From Symsagittifera roscoffensis (lineage: Eukaryota; Xenacoelomorpha; Acoela; Convolutidae), in NCBI RefSeq assembly GCF_963678635.1, contig NC_087070.1, forward strand, positions 52,614,750-52,678,749: a stretch of DNA of 64,000 nt, given 5' to 3'. The first letter of the stretch is position 1. Each line of letters begins with the position of its first letter. The translations under genes were made by a program, and so were the position numbers. Below the pieces are notes generated by a model. It ran no database searches, was not told the DNA's origin, and saw nothing but the letters and a program-made list of their open reading frames with translations. Positions 39,001-51,739 of this stretch are shown piece by piece.

Positions 39001-40836
39001 AAGTTTTTGACCTCCATGACCCACTTGATACAATTCCCCTATCAAAATTAGAAATTGAAAATATTTTTCTCCCTCCAACAGACAAAATTACACTTGAACT
39101 CTTGAAACATTATCAAAATTTTGACCCAGTAATTAGACAACTAAAATCATGGCACACATACAAAACTAAGCCCGTAAAAGCAGATACCACAATTTTAGGA
39201 AATAAAACACTCCTCCGATATTTCCGAAAATTTAATAATACAACAATTAATGAAAACACAGACCTTCTAGAATATCAGTTGAATGATTCTACAGTTCCCT
39301 GTCTCCCTTTAAGTATGATACTAATAGCTTTTAACATTTCACATACACAAAATAGTAAAGGACACTCTGAATCAGAGGAAACATATTCAAACTTTATACA
39401 AAAATTTTTATTTCCCAAATGCACCAATTTGGATAAAAGTATTATGCAATGATTGTATAGTATGACAGCTAAATAAACCTTATCCAAATCAAAAACAAAT
39501 AGCACAAAGGCAAGATTTTAAAGGACAAAGTTTATATTTTAACCATCGTATTTCATTCGATACAAAAGGACCAATTTCACCCTCCTCTGAAGGAAACTCC
39601 TACATTATGGTAATTGTTGATGCATTTACACATTATGTAGCACTCAACCCAGTACCACATTGTAATGCTTATTATGCTTACACAACACTTTATGAACACT
39701 GGATAGATAAATTCGGATTACCCGAAATCTTACTTACAGATAACGGTACAGAATTCATAAATAATGAAATCATCACACTATGTCACTTATATAACATCAA
39801 ACATAAACCACGTACATCTCATGCACCTTGGACAAACGGTTTAGTCGAAGGTATGAACCGTTCACTACAAGAATATCTTAGATGTATCATAAATGGAAAT
39901 GATACAAGATACACAGAATGGTCAGCAGATGTAAAATTATTTCCCTTAGCATATAATTCACAAATTACGACAACTTTAGGAATGTCACCATACGAAATGG
40001 TTTTTAATCAAAAGCCACGTAAAGCAATTATGTTTACAGCAAACTCTCATAAAAATGCACAAGCTTATTGCCAACCAAATAAAGACTCAGTTTGTTATAA
40101 CCTACCTTTACACACGCATGATGAAGATCATTTTCATCACCCACAAATCCTTAAATTAGCCTCCGGCACACACACCGAATGGATTTTAAATAGAGATAAA
40201 AAACACAATGAAATTTACCAAAGAGTAACAAAAAAATTGTTACAAAGGCAAAACATTAACGAACAAATTAATTCACGCTTTACACAAAAAAAGGAATACA
40301 CAAAAATAAATTTTTGTGTATTCCTTTTTAATACACAAAAACGAATTTCTAAAAAATTACAACCCCTTCGCAAAGGACCATACCAAATAATTGCCAAACC
40401 CACTGACGTAACATATAAAATCACCGATTCAAACCAAAAAGAAATTGTTCAACATCGGAACAATCTATTGCCTTACTACCCAAAAGAGTACGCACTACGC
40501 GAATTAACTCAATTATATTCTTTCACAGGTTTAAAAGTTATTCAAAATCACCCACATACGGAAAAAGAAATAAATGAACAAAACGACATTCATCATGGAA
40601 AACAAAATACAAAACCCACTACAACCCAAAACAATACAAAAAAGCTAAATAAAAAAATACCTCAAAAAGAAAGGAAAAATAGGAAAATGATAGAAAAAAT
40701 TTTATCACAAGAACAAGTCGAGAAATCAGAACATAGAGAGTCATCGCGACTTAGAAATCAACCACGTAAAAACTACAAAACATTCATCACACAATCTAAA
40801 ATATTAAAGAAAGTTGAATTTCAAAAACAACTTTAA
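33030..40836 (+). pseudogene. gag-pol: Decayed gag-pol of copy 2
   Basis: Open fragments correspond to successive parts of copy 1: Gag N-terminus (33030-33341, 33613-33981), capsid (34172-34873), zinc knuckle (34870-35412), Ser/Arg/Asn region and protease DSG (to 36403), linker (36525-37082) and RT fingers (37245-37568). RT palm with intact YLDD falls in 37713-37949, RNase H in 38002-38784, and the integrase catalytic core plus GPY/F in 39607-40836. At least eight stops or indels separate them. About 0.4 kb is missing from the Gln-rich part, and 40288-40329 has been replaced by a palindrome. Not functional as it stands. Confidence 0.92.
40288..40329. repeat. Perfect 19-bp snapback palindrome within integrase C-terminus
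   Basis: AAAAAGGAATACACAAAAA (40288-40306), loop TAAA, then its exact complement (40311-40329). Copy 1 has unrelated ordinary coding sequence at this point, so the palindrome arose in copy 2 by template switching or foldback replacement. It preserves the frame. Confidence 0.85.
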
Positions 40837-41424
40837 TTTTAAAATCATCGCACCTCTCGATCATATTGAATCTTCATTTTTCAAAATAACATGCTGACAA
40901 AAAACGCAACAATTCTAGTTCAAATTCAGCCAATAGGATTCATTCAATCCGTCACCTTCTATAACTATAACACCAACCTATTAGACGAAAGACATTTAAC
41001 TCCAGGCATATCTATAACTATAACTTTACAACCTCCACGTCAAAAATAAGCAAACCACTTAGACTTGAGATCTAAAATAAATACCACCAGAATATCATAA
41101 CCCTCCCTTATCTAATAACGCAAAGATCAACAATATTTTCCAAACTTAGACCTCAAAAACCCCCCAACCAAAAATGATAAATTAGCCTAAAGTAAAAATA
41201 CGACAGTATTAGTTTAGCCTAAAGTACAAAAATCTCAAAAATACCTCAGATCACCTGACCAATAAAAATAAAGCAAAGAGGATCTCCCGAACACCATAAA
41301 ATTAGCCCCCAACAACTTTTCACAAAACTCAACCCACTTGTCAAAAAATCAATAAATAACTCGACCACACTTGAAAATTGCCCCAAACAACAAAAAAATA
41401 TTCGACCAAGAAATCATTTCTTAA
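40837..41424 (+). other. Non-coding spacer of copy 2
   Basis: Equivalent to 10639-11238 of copy 1; no open frame. Confidence 0.55.
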
Positions 41425-41577
41425 ATGCTCTTCTCTCGATCAGTCAATATCTTTAAAAATACAATTTTCAACATTTTCATAAACTTTTTCACAATATTTA
41501 AACTTTTATTCATATTTCTCTTTGATACCTTTGAAGCTTTTATAATAATTTTAATCATTTTTTGCAACATTTTTTAA
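41425..41577 (+). pseudogene. Truncated small hydrophobic ORF, copy 2
   Basis: A 50-residue hydrophobic ORF aligned with the 76-residue ORF of copy 1, ended early by TAA at 41575-41577. Start context and the core segment are retained. Confidence 0.5.
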
Positions 41578-41664
41578 ATTTTCTACTCCCTATTTGAAAT
41601 ATATCTCCAACTTTCCCAAAACATTGACCATTTTCACAGGTACGATAACCCAAAGTTTATTTAA

Positions 41665-41823
41665 ATGATACGAACAATTTTTAGTAGAGCTGATAATTTT
41701 TTACTATTTTTAATTTTTATAACATTTTTATCTTCCCTAATATTGACAATGTGCAAATGTATAAAAAAGGCAATAATCACATTCGCCTTTGCAACAATCC
41801 TTTTAATTCTTTTCCTTGGATAA
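41665..41823 (+). CDS. Small two-span membrane protein, copy 2 (52 aa)
   Basis: Retains the start and both hydrophobic segments around CKCIKK; ends ten residues earlier than copy 1. The overlap with the upstream ORF is lost because that ORF is truncated. Confidence 0.55.
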   Translation: MIRTIFSRADNFLLFLIFITFLSSLILTMCKCIKKAIITFAFATILLILFLG

Positions 41824-41853
41824 TACTACAATAAAAATAAATTTTTTCACTAG

Positions 41854-43002
41854 GAAAAATCTATCAAAATACCTTCAAAAATTGCTAACCAACAATCACA
41901 CAGTCAGTCTTCACCGAAATCATCCCAAGAAAACCCGACAATACCTACAACTACCCAAAACCCCCAAACATCCACACGAGTTTCTTTCCAAGATAACCCC
42001 TACACTTTTGAAGAACGACACGATCTCTTATCCGAACCATTAGTACCAGTTCAGCGACAAGCACCCCTAAGTGAACCAACATATAACTTGTACCCAACAT
42101 TACCACAAGAATTAAGTAGAATAAGAAACATTAGTCAAAACCAAAGTACAGTTGAAATAAACAGACAAATTATACATCCACGACGAAATTTTCAAACCCC
42201 CCGAGTTCATTTTGATATACCCCAATCCCCATCACAAATTACTCCAGAAAACCCAAATAGCACATTACCAGAAACCCCTACACTTCTTTCACAACGTAGC
42301 ACCTCAAGTATACCCTCAGATTACTTAGGTTTAACACCAACATCTGAACAAATACGTGACAATCCCTTTAACCCCCCCAATCAAACATCACGACTACCAT
42401 ATTGGACAACACACTCATTCACACAAGGTGAACCAAACTTAATAAATGACCCAATAGATATTTCTACGGATACAACAACATCATCATCACTACCAGAAAC
42501 ACTATCACTACCATCAACACCATCAATAAGCCAGATTTCACCGACGCCTGTCCCCCTAAATTTTCCAAATAACCTCGACGCTAGATATCGAGAACAATCA
42601 TCAACAAATATCCCTTTAAGATTAGATTGGAACACGTTCACAGCAACCCCACCATTATTTGGACAACATCCAGAAAGTAACCGACTCCACAATTGGGCAC
42701 TCCATAGACTACAATATAGACAAGACATCCACGAAGACATTCGTGACCATAACATCCAAATACTCTACAAATTAAAATTAAAAAAAAGTCTACAATTAAA
42801 ATTCGAAATCACGATTCAACTTAACAACATTGTTCAACATCCTTACCCATTAAACCCACCCAATATAACAGCTCAATCACTACCACCACCATTTATAACA
42901 ACTGAAGTAATATATAAGTACGACAGATATACCAAAAAGACAATTGGTTACATCACATTTTATAACCCATACTCAGGATTATCATACACATGTATATTCT
43001 AA
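41854..43002 (+). CDS. ATG-less Pro/Ser/Thr/Gln-rich ORF, copy 2
   Basis: Open from after TAG at 41851-41853 to the stop at 43000-43002 (382 codons), again with no in-frame ATG. The TAG itself lies in TTTTTTCACTAG, which is a good splice acceptor, so splicing could place this frame directly onto an upstream exon. It overlaps the env ATG (42990). Residue-level conservation with copy 1 is high, especially in the last 140 codons. Confidence 0.65.
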   Translation, partial: EKSIKIPSKIANQQSHSQSSPKSSQENPTIPTTTQNPQTSTRVSFQDNPYTFEERHDLLSEPLVPVQRQAPLSEPTYNLYPTLPQELSRIRNISQNQSTVEINRQIIHPRRNFQTPRVHFDIPQSPSQITPENPNSTLPETPTLLSQRSTSSIPSDYLGLTPTSEQIRDNPFNPPNQTSRLPYWTTHSFTQGEPNLINDPIDISTDTTTSSSLPETLSLPSTPSISQISPTPVPLNFPNNLDARYREQSSTNIPLRLDWNTFTATPPLFGQHPESNRLHNWALHRLQYRQDIHEDIRDHNIQILYKLKLKKSLQLKFEITIQLNNIVQHPYPLNPPNITAQSLPPPFITTEVIYKYDRYTKKTIGYITFYNPYSGLSYTCIF

Positions 43003-45602
43003 AAATATTGAAATTTCAACAAATTTTTTTTCCAATATTTTCCGATCAAAACACAAATCCTTCTCCCCGCACAGGACCCCAGGACTTATTAGTAACACAC
43101 TACGATTGTGAAGAAAATGAACAAAAAACACTCCACAAATATGCAATAAATCAAGTATCACAATGCGAAACAGAACCACAAGCTATAGAAACTACAAATA
43201 TAACAGTGACACTGTATTCAAAAGCCCGAGCAACTACAGTCGCAGGATATAAATTTGCAGCAACATTTTCCGAAAAGAAAGTACATTGTTCACAAGTTTC
43301 AAACGGAAATAAAAACCGACTTGACCACGAATCATTCTACCAAAGTAATATAGAGCGACTTCTACATCTAAATCCCGATGATTGTAAAAACGAGCTACTC
43401 AGACTAAATATCACAAGAAATAAAAACGCCGACAGAAAACTAGTATAATTTCAAGCCTTTGCCGATTCTGTACATCAAGCAGAACTTGAAAGATATCAAG
43501 GACATATAAAACTAGATGAAAAATACCCATACAACGGCGCACACGGAAGATTAACTTATGATATACACGATAAACACTGGATACCACACATTGGTATAAA
43601 TAATCCATCAAACTGCAAAGTAGACACAAAAAATAAAGGATATCAAGAAATAATGTTTTTCGATTGGAAAATACAACTCGAAAAAATACAACTCACACGA
43701 GATTTATCCGACAACACAATGATCTATCAAGGAATTAGATTACCTTGTAAAAACGATCAAGGTTATTGTGATCCTACAACACGGACACAAGCAACAATTG
43801 TTTGGTTTCCCGAAGTTACATGCACAACATTTCAAGTAGCAAAAATACACGCTCGAATCATAAAATTTCACGAAAAAAATTTTTTAGAATCAATTCTATA
43901 TGAACAAGTTCATCCATCACGAAAACAAAGTACTGATTTCCGAAATATCCATAATATAGAAAATAAATTAACACGTTTCCAAATAAATCAAGAAACAGAA
44001 ATCGCATGCAAATACAGGAACCCACTTTACAAAACACAATATTCTGAAATACTAGTTGAATACGAAAAAGGTTTCGACATGACCACTGGAAAAATAAAAT
44101 TTGACCCTTATGCCACAGGTCACCCTCTAAACGAAGGAACATCATACATACCAGTTAACTTTCAAAAAAGCAATGGTCAACCTGGTGGAAAACTAAAACC
44201 ACATGACACTAGAAGTACACGTTTACAAGAATTATCACTAATGAATAACACTTATTTTGGTAATATCCACTATGATATCCAATTAGATATGAAGTTAGAC
44301 TACACGATTAGTCGAATTTTTCAAGAAAAGTCACTCTCCGAATTAGAAACACTTCACCAACTATGCGAATTAGAAAGAACACAAATCCTACAATCACTCG
44401 CACTAGCAGTATTAAAAATACCCTACGCAGGATATAATTATCAGGAAATAGATCAAATTTTCTAGACTACGAAGGAAACGTATTATGGTTTTATACTTGT
44501 ACCAAAAAAGTATCACCACTATATGTTTTTGAAGATTGCTATAAAAGAATCCCTATTTTTTATAAAAAATAAGGTACATTTTGTTGACACACTCTCAAGA
44601 CGAACATATTTTTGGGATACCGCAGTCCCATGTGGATCAAAAAATAGCCATAATGTAGTACAATTGAACCCTGATGAAGATAAATATTATCTTCTTACTC
44701 CATACCCTACGTTAATGCAATCACTCAAAAAATTTTCACCCGAAAGCATCAGAGCTATTGCTCGTAATCCAAGTATTGATTTACAATCAATTGGAATATA
44801 TTCAAAATCAGATATCGAACACCACATTAGAACACATCAATTCCAAGAATTATTAACACAAATGGACACTATACAAAGACAATCAATTGATCAAAAATTA
44901 CAAAAACTTGCCGAAACCGCAGAATTTGCAGATATTTATACACAAGATTATAGCGGATATTTTAAAGACATTAAAAACTATATATATCTAAACGGTGAAA
45001 AATACAGACCACAAGATATTTCACCTATAAATATTTTTAGCTTTGTTACCCTAAAAAATGAAATTCTCGATTTTCTAGGATGGCCCTATTACATCTTAGA
45101 AAAATTAACTATCCTATACGCAATGTTTAACTTTATAGGATTTCTTTTTTCACTTTTAAAAGGAATCTATATTACATGCGCTATACACACACAAGTAAAT
45201 AGACAAGCAAATGTAGCACGCATACTATTTGCAGGATTTTTTGGAATTTTTTCTTCATCAATAAACAAAATTCTTCTAGACGCACAAATAAAAGAATATA
45301 ATACAAAAATAGCGACAAGACAGAACACGTACGACGAAGAACATAATAACATAGAAGTAACACCTACCGCACCACAGTTGCCACCCCTACCACATAACCA
45401 TCCATCATCCTTAGTCCCACGTAATTTCCGAAACCTAGCAGTAACACATAACCCAAATTTTAGACCAAATATATCACAAAGTACCATACAACATATAATG
45501 ACATCATTCACAAGATGATAATACATATGAACAAATTATAGAACAACCCCATATCAACGCTTTTCAGTCTCAAAATAATCATTTTTTAGCCCACGATGAG
45601 CC
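42990..45602 (+). pseudogene. env: Decayed envelope-like gene, copy 2
   Basis: Starts like copy 1 with a signal-like segment and the YDC region, but breaks at TAA 43446-43448. It resumes in 43653-44465, shifts frame near 44440-44560, then is open through the hydrophobic segments (44523-45518) before a last shift. Clearly the same glycoprotein, no longer expressible as one protein. Confidence 0.88.
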
Positions 45603-47407
45603 GACAACTTGGATCCCTACACCGCTCAAATTCCCACCCAACCATCCTCCACACTCCAATCCCAATAATCCCACTTTTTGCTTTCCCACCACCCGATTTC
45701 CCAACTATTAATATATCATCAAGCACGAATTCGGATACTAACTCAGATATTTCAGTTTTATACTCCATCTCACAACTTAATAACTCTAATATAGAAACCC
45801 CTGACGAATTTGCAGACTCCGAACCATCTCCATCCAATAATTTTCAAACCAACTCCTCAGTTTTTTCAAAACCCCCTTTTCAACCAATCCCACTAAATAA
45901 TTCACTCCCATCCGTTTCCACTCCTTCTTATGCTTCGCAAGTAACCCCAACCTACTCTCCATTTCATTCCGACCGATCATCTAATAATTCTCCAGATACC
46001 CCCCAAATTTCCCTGGAACTCGATAATTTTATCACCCTACAGCAACAGTTAATACACTCTAACACCCTCACCATACATCAAATCTCATCCACAATAGAAT
46101 CCTCAAACCCACCTACTCCTACACCCTCCTCAGCTTACACTGCATCATTAGCACAATCATCCACATCCACCGAAACATCGAATAGCACTCACCGAGCTTA
46201 TCGCACTTTTAAACAAAAATTCCCGAATCACCCATTCCCGACCAAACCCGGAACAGCCTGCGAATATATTAATCATCCACAACACACAAACACGAAAGGT
46301 TTTCTAGCAATCACCTTACCCTCATTCCCGCAATATACATTAAACACACCTAACGACACTAACGACACACGTAGTTTTGTAGATGAACATGTTTTAATGC
46401 CCACACTTCACTGGACAGCATATTACCATTTTACTAATACCCTTTGCCTGCCACATTCTAGTACTCATGACGATATAGAAAAGAATAAAGATATGTTATA
46501 TAGACTCACCGCAACACTAACACCTAGACAGTTTACTTATATAGGATATAAAAAATTACTAAAAACATTCACTGCACCTCGTGCTAACGAATTTACAATA
46601 AAATATTACGATCATAATATCATCCGAACTAATCAAGACCAATTTCTAGATGACGACCGCTTCGCTAACCCAAAACTAACAGAAAAAATTTTCATCAAAA
46701 CGTCATATGTATTCACACTTAATATTTTTGATAGAAAATATGATCACATCATTTCTGAAGCACTAAATGATATTCAAGCTTACGAAAGTTTTCAAGACAA
46801 ATTTCAGTTATTTTCACTAACCTTTCACTTCCTTGCACCACATGAACGCGATTTGCACTGTTCACACGACATTATGTTACGCACTAAACAGACTCATACA
46901 TATACATAGTATCGCTTCATACAAAATCATTTTGATTTACATACTCCATCAAGACAACCACACCATCGTTTTCAGTTTCTTAACTCGAAGTACACTTCAC
47001 CATTTTTTCTTAATTTCACCTATTGCATCAAGGATACTAACCTCCGCGGCATCCTCCGCAATTATGACCCAGTAACACAAATGTATATATTTTGTCCCAT
47101 CACAAAGACCTTTAACGCCGAAGAATCCAGACCCTTCCTTATCCCACATGAATTTATCCAGCCTATAGAAATCCCAATTTTAGAATTTATTCACAATACT
47201 AAATATAATCACAAAATATATAACCTCATTCAAAACACACCTTATGAGTTTGCAGTAGGCACCGAAGAACTAAAAACCATTGAAGCACTTCAATTGCTTT
47301 GGCCACTGCTTCAAACTAAAAACATCATTCGCATACTAGCAAAATTACTAACAACATCGGACATGATACACGACATCTTCCACCACGGCTTTTTCCCAGA
47401 CGATTAA
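45596..47407 (+). pseudogene. Last ORF of element, copy 2 (one internal stop)
   Basis: 604 codons from ATG 45596 to TAA 47405-47407, with a single internal TAG at 46907-46909 and no frameshift. It establishes that the two frames seen in copy 1 (5321-6478 and 4680-5213) belong to one protein. Function unknown; see the copy 1 entry. Confidence 0.78.
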
Positions 47408-47410
47408 CAA

Positions 47411-47495
47411 GTAAGTATCATTTAAAAATATTCTTAACTAATAAATTTAAATTAGTACTAACAATTCTTTATTCATGTTTATTTTACATTTCTAG
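47411..47495 (+). promoter_or_regulatory. Putative small intron after last ORF, copy 2
   Basis: GTAAGTAT directly after the stop codon, and TTTACATTTCTAG 85 nt downstream. Position and boundary motifs are conserved with 4676-4599 of copy 1. Confidence 0.45.
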
Positions 47496-49009
47496 TCTTC
47501 ATACCACGATCATCTGCAAAAAACAGAAAATATAAATAAAAAATAAACTTGTTAAAATTCTTCTAAACTTCATTAATATTTTGCACAAGATAATATAATA
47601 AAATTCATACCAAATGTAGTAAAATAGTTTATAAATTGTTTCTCCATAAAGCAGTAAATTTAATTACAATGAAAATTTATAACTTTAAATTTCCCCCAAC
47701 AAAAAGCAGTAAACTTGAAATTCTATGTAATAAATTGATAAAATGAAAATGCAGTACTAACCTTTTGATATTTTCATTCACTCGCACAAGAATTCTATCC
47801 AAACTCGCACAGCTCGCCCACGACGAATTGTTTAAATAATGATTTTAAGTTTCAAGTTTTCACACTCAACAACTCTAACACACGATAACAAGTTTCAAAC
47901 TTTCCTTTTACCCGGTTGGAAAGGAATTATATACTAAACCAAACCAACCAACGCAGCTTACTAAACACCACAAATCATAAAATAACAGCATGACTAAGAA
48001 AAGAAAACCAACGGTACCCAAACCGGATTTACCCAGTTTAAAACTGGATAATTTATTCTTTTGAAGACTATTATAAAGTCTAAGAAAGAAATAATAAAAC
48101 ACAAAAAAGGCGCAAGACAAACCCATACCAAAAACAATTTGATTTTTGAAAAAAGGACACAACCAAAGAAACATAAGAAAGACCAACATAAACTCAACAT
48201 AAAACGTTATCACATAAAAGGACCTCTCAAAGAAACCGCACGAAATCGTACTCCCACTCCTGGCGTAACCCACCAGAGAGGACGTCCTGAGCATGCTCTA
48301 TAGCCGGCCTAACCCACCGCGCTACATCCACGCTTTGTGACCACACTTCTATTTTTAATAGGAGGTACTCAAGGGTGAGTAACTCTTCAAAATAAACGAA
48401 CTAAAACAAAATGCTTTTGTGAAAACAACTAACTAAATTCATGATTAAAAAACCGAACTAATAAAATTTTATAAATGTAAATCATACCTTGCAGTATATA
48501 GATCAACACACAACAACAAAGACGAACATCCAAAGACAAAATGATCCCATCACACTCGAACAAGAATGGCTAACCACAACCGATATGCCGTCCACAATCA
48601 CAACTCAAAGGATTTAGAGTACGACTTGACTTCGCAGAAAGGACTTCATTGAACTAGACCAATGACCACCTCGATGTTCAAGTATAAGTACAGATCCGAG
48701 TTACGAGGCATCCCTTCCACACACGATCTCCACGCCATTCCCAGACGAGGTTGAACACAAAACAAGTTCTCTACATAATACAGAAAAACCCGTCATAGCA
48801 AACCATTTTGAAATCAGATTGATTTCATTGGGGAACACAGTCGTTGTCACAAGACGACACAACGGTTGATGTCCCTAACTCCAGCGTCCTGGAACTTTTT
48901 TAACAAGAGAAACCGGACAAGAATATGATGTTCGCCAAATACCAACGTTCATCATCCATCCTTTGAATTGCAGAAAGATAATTCTAAAAACTCTGTAAAA
49001 CCGGATGGG
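47496..49009 (+). other. 3' UTR of copy 2
   Basis: Non-coding. GCAGTAAA motifs at about 47650-47755, and an antisense tRNA-like segment at about 48245-48350 matching copy 1. It ends in AAAACCGGATGGG, the polypurine-like tract before the LTR. Confidence 0.65.
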
Positions 49010-49419
49010 TGGAACCTGATCCAAACTATATTTTATGATTGGATAAATTGGATATTTTACCACTGTAAAGTAGTTAATATTAACCAATCATAATCCATCT
49101 AACTAACAACCCACTTATTTGTAAGTGCTGAAATTACTTGTAATTTCAGCACCAGAGAGATTTGAATTTAACTTAAAAATTAGTTGTCTCTCCAAGAGAA
49201 CTTCAGCAGCCGCAACAAACCAGTATACCCTAGATCTATTGAGCCTAGCAGAGACTAGTTAAACACCCTGAGACTAGAAAGTATAAGAGTAAGATTAGGA
49301 TCGGTATTAGACTAAGAAGTTGCACGAATCTATCCGGCCGAAAATAAGATAGCGTGACGAGCAGACGGTGTACCCTATCCGAAATTATTCTATGAGTTAA
49401 CCACATCGGTTCTAACTCA
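49010..49419 (+). repeat. 3' LTR of copy 2
   Basis: 410 bp, about eight substitutions from 30933-31342. Keeps the 13-bp LTR hairpin and TG...CA ends; followed by CTTT. Confidence 0.93.
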
Positions 49420-49423
49420 CTTT

Positions 49424-50093
49424 CGCCAGCACCTAAATAAGGGCTGAACATTAATTGAAAATCAAAAACCAATTGTCGATTATAAAATGGGTAAGTTCTG
49501 AATTTCCTAAAATAAATTTCGTATTCATTTTGTGCACAAAAATGAAAATATGATTGTTGCTCATTTTTTTTCTACAGTTTTCCGCAATAAAACATTTTCA
49601 ATCAAGAATATAAGAAGGTTTGACCCACGGTTCTGCAGTGATATTATGCAGATTTAATCTTTTTTTCACGTTTAACTTTCAATTGACCTTGAAAGATCTT
49701 GAGAATGGGTTTATTCTTCCTTAATTTATATCTGTTTTGCAATTTTATATCTTTCTTTGGAAAAGAAAAAAGTTATTTATTTGGCGAACGATTAGTATCG
49801 TGGTCCCTCTTTTTCAAGTGTGGTTTTCAAAAGATCAGATAACACTTTTTTATATCTTCAATATCACTTGAAGTTTTAGCCCAATTAAGCAAATATAATC
49901 GCTTGACAAGGAATTTGTTTCTCATGACATTACGAGAAGGTTTTCGTTTCAATGCATCTAATTTATACGCTAAAATGAAGAGTGGGCTGAAAGTACAATT
50001 TGACATTTTAGTATCGAATAAACAACAACAATCACATCAACCAAAAAGAAGTTACAAGTCGCACTAATGATAAATACTCTATATAAAATTTTG
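49424..50093. other. AT-rich intron sequence
   Basis: No exon, RNA or repeat boundary recognised between retroelement copy 2 and the hAT-like MITE. Confidence 0.5.
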
Positions 50094-50101
50094 ATTCGAG
50101 T

Positions 50102-50539
50102 CAGGGGCGGATTTAGGGGGGAAGGGGGCGGGGGGGGGGCGGACGCCCCCCCCTCAGGGATTCGACCCCCTGCCGACCCAAAGGGTCCCCCCTTTGATAC
50201 TTTTTCAGAAATCCATTTTTGGCGGACCGACCCTAAAATTTTTCTAAAGGCGCCTTCGGCGCCAATATATACTAACTTTGAGGGGAAGCGCCCGCCAAAA
50301 AAAACGCAATTTTTTTGTCAAAATCTTTCAAAAAGTGCCCAAAAACGGCTTTTTTGACTGTTTTTTCAAAAATTTGCCTGCGGCGCAGAAAATTTTGCCA
50401 AAATAGGGGCAAAACAGTGCTTTGGGAGAGCTCGAAAAATCAATTTGTTCGACCTAAAAAAAAAAAAAAGGTCGTCAAAATTTTGGAAAATTTTTCGAAA
50501 ATCCGCCCCCCCCTCGAGAAAATCCTAGATCCGCCCCTG
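50102..50539 (+). mobile_element. hAT-like MITE with perfect 8-bp TSD
   Basis: 438 bp; ends CAGGGGCGGATTTAG and CTAGATCCGCCCCTG are inverted repeats. It is flanked by ATTCGAGT on both sides (50094-50101 and 50540-50547). An 8-bp TSD and CAGGG..CCCTG ends are typical of hAT elements. The interior has G-runs and poly-A but no transposase. Confidence 0.88.
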
Positions 50540-50547
50540 ATTCGAGT

Positions 50548-51614
50548 ATAAACTAGCAGTTATCTTAAGTGTTCATAAAATTTCCATGAACGTTATTCGA
50601 AAAAAAATAAAGATCTGAAAAGATAATTTAAATTTTGATTTGGAAGATCGAATACAGCCAAAAAAATGAAAATAAGATACGAATCCTGGTAATAACGCCG
50701 ATTCTAATAGTTGATGCGAGCATAAACTACAAAATAAGCAGATGCTTGATTTTTCAAATATAAGCAGATCAGAGATGCATTGAAAGAGTAGTGAAAAAAT
50801 GGAACAAGGACAGCCGGTTAGTGCGCAAGTAGCACAGAATGTTCCGACCATAGTCTTAAGAAATACAAAAAGTTTTTTCAAGTTAGTGTCGTTTTTTGTT
50901 TCAGCGTGGTGTCATAAAAGGAGCTCAAAATCAAAGTTTATAAAAAAAATGTCTAGAAAAACAAAAATTTAAAAAATTTAAAAATTTTACTATTTTTCAT
51001 ATTTGCAGTTTTTTTCTTCTAAATTTTTCAAGTTTTTGATTCTAAAAATGCGATAAAACACTCAACAAACTATTTTTATAAGTAAGACTAAGTTTTTACG
51101 TTTTAAATTTAACTAAAGCTAATGTAAGCTTTTAAGCCATTAAATTATGTTATCGTAAGCCTGCTCGCTGACTTTATTTGCTCGAATTAAGACGAAAAAC
51201 GAAAAAAAAACTTTAAACCGGTTTTACTTGACTCTGGGAAAAAATTTTCTGAAATTTTCAAAAGTTCGAGTAACGACTGTAAGGGCTTTAATGTGTTATA
51301 TCACTCAAATTCTCTCCGATGATTATTTGTGGTAGCTGATGTTGCTTGAAAAAAAACTAAAACACCCGAATATAAAGTTACTCAGCATTTTTTCTAAACC
51401 ATCGGAACAATCACAAAAACAAAACGGAATGAGCACACAAGTTTCACTGTTCTACTATCACTTGTTTTCTGCTAATATTGACTTCGGGTTTTGTTAAAGT
51501 TTTTTTAGCGAATAAGAATGTCAAATGATTCTAATTGTTTAAACAAATTTCCCTTTTTCGGTCCCTCCAACATGAAAATTTGTTCCCGTCAACCACACTC
51601 TTTTCTTCTCCTAG
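50548..51614. other. AT-rich intron sequence
   Basis: No supported feature; ends in a pyrimidine-rich stretch and CTCCTAG before a possible exon. Confidence 0.5.
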
Positions 51615-51739
51615 CGAGATATGATGAAGATGATCTTCAGAAGGCTGCGTGCTTGAATTGTACAGAAGGCTGCGTGTTCACGACTGAGCCAAAAGATGTT
51701 TTTTTCCCCGCTTACATAACAAGTATCTCTGACGTGCAA
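51615..51739 (+). CDS. Possible orphan FN3-type exon
   Basis: Acceptor TTCTTCTCCTAG, donor GTAAAA, open in phase 1-in/0-out with CLNCTEGC and TEPKD...AYITSISD, the style of the linker plus A-B strands in other exons. However, exons F and G already join in frame across it, and its phases do not fit between them without two further unseen exons. It could be alternative, a relic of a lost domain, or coincidence. Confidence 0.4.

Larger units (their letters stand above)
30933..49419 (+). mobile_element. Giant Ty3/Gypsy-type LTR retroelement, copy 2 (decayed)
   Basis: 18,487 bp, sense to the FN3 gene, in the intron between exons F and G. Flanked by CTTT at 30929-30932 and 49420-49423. Same layout as copy 1; about 418 bp shorter, mostly from a deletion in the Gln-rich part of gag near 33920-33990. 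The LTR pair differs at about eight of 410 positions by eye. Many stops and indels break gag-pol and env, but the ATG-less Pro-rich ORF is open and the last ORF has only one stop. Confidence 0.95.
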
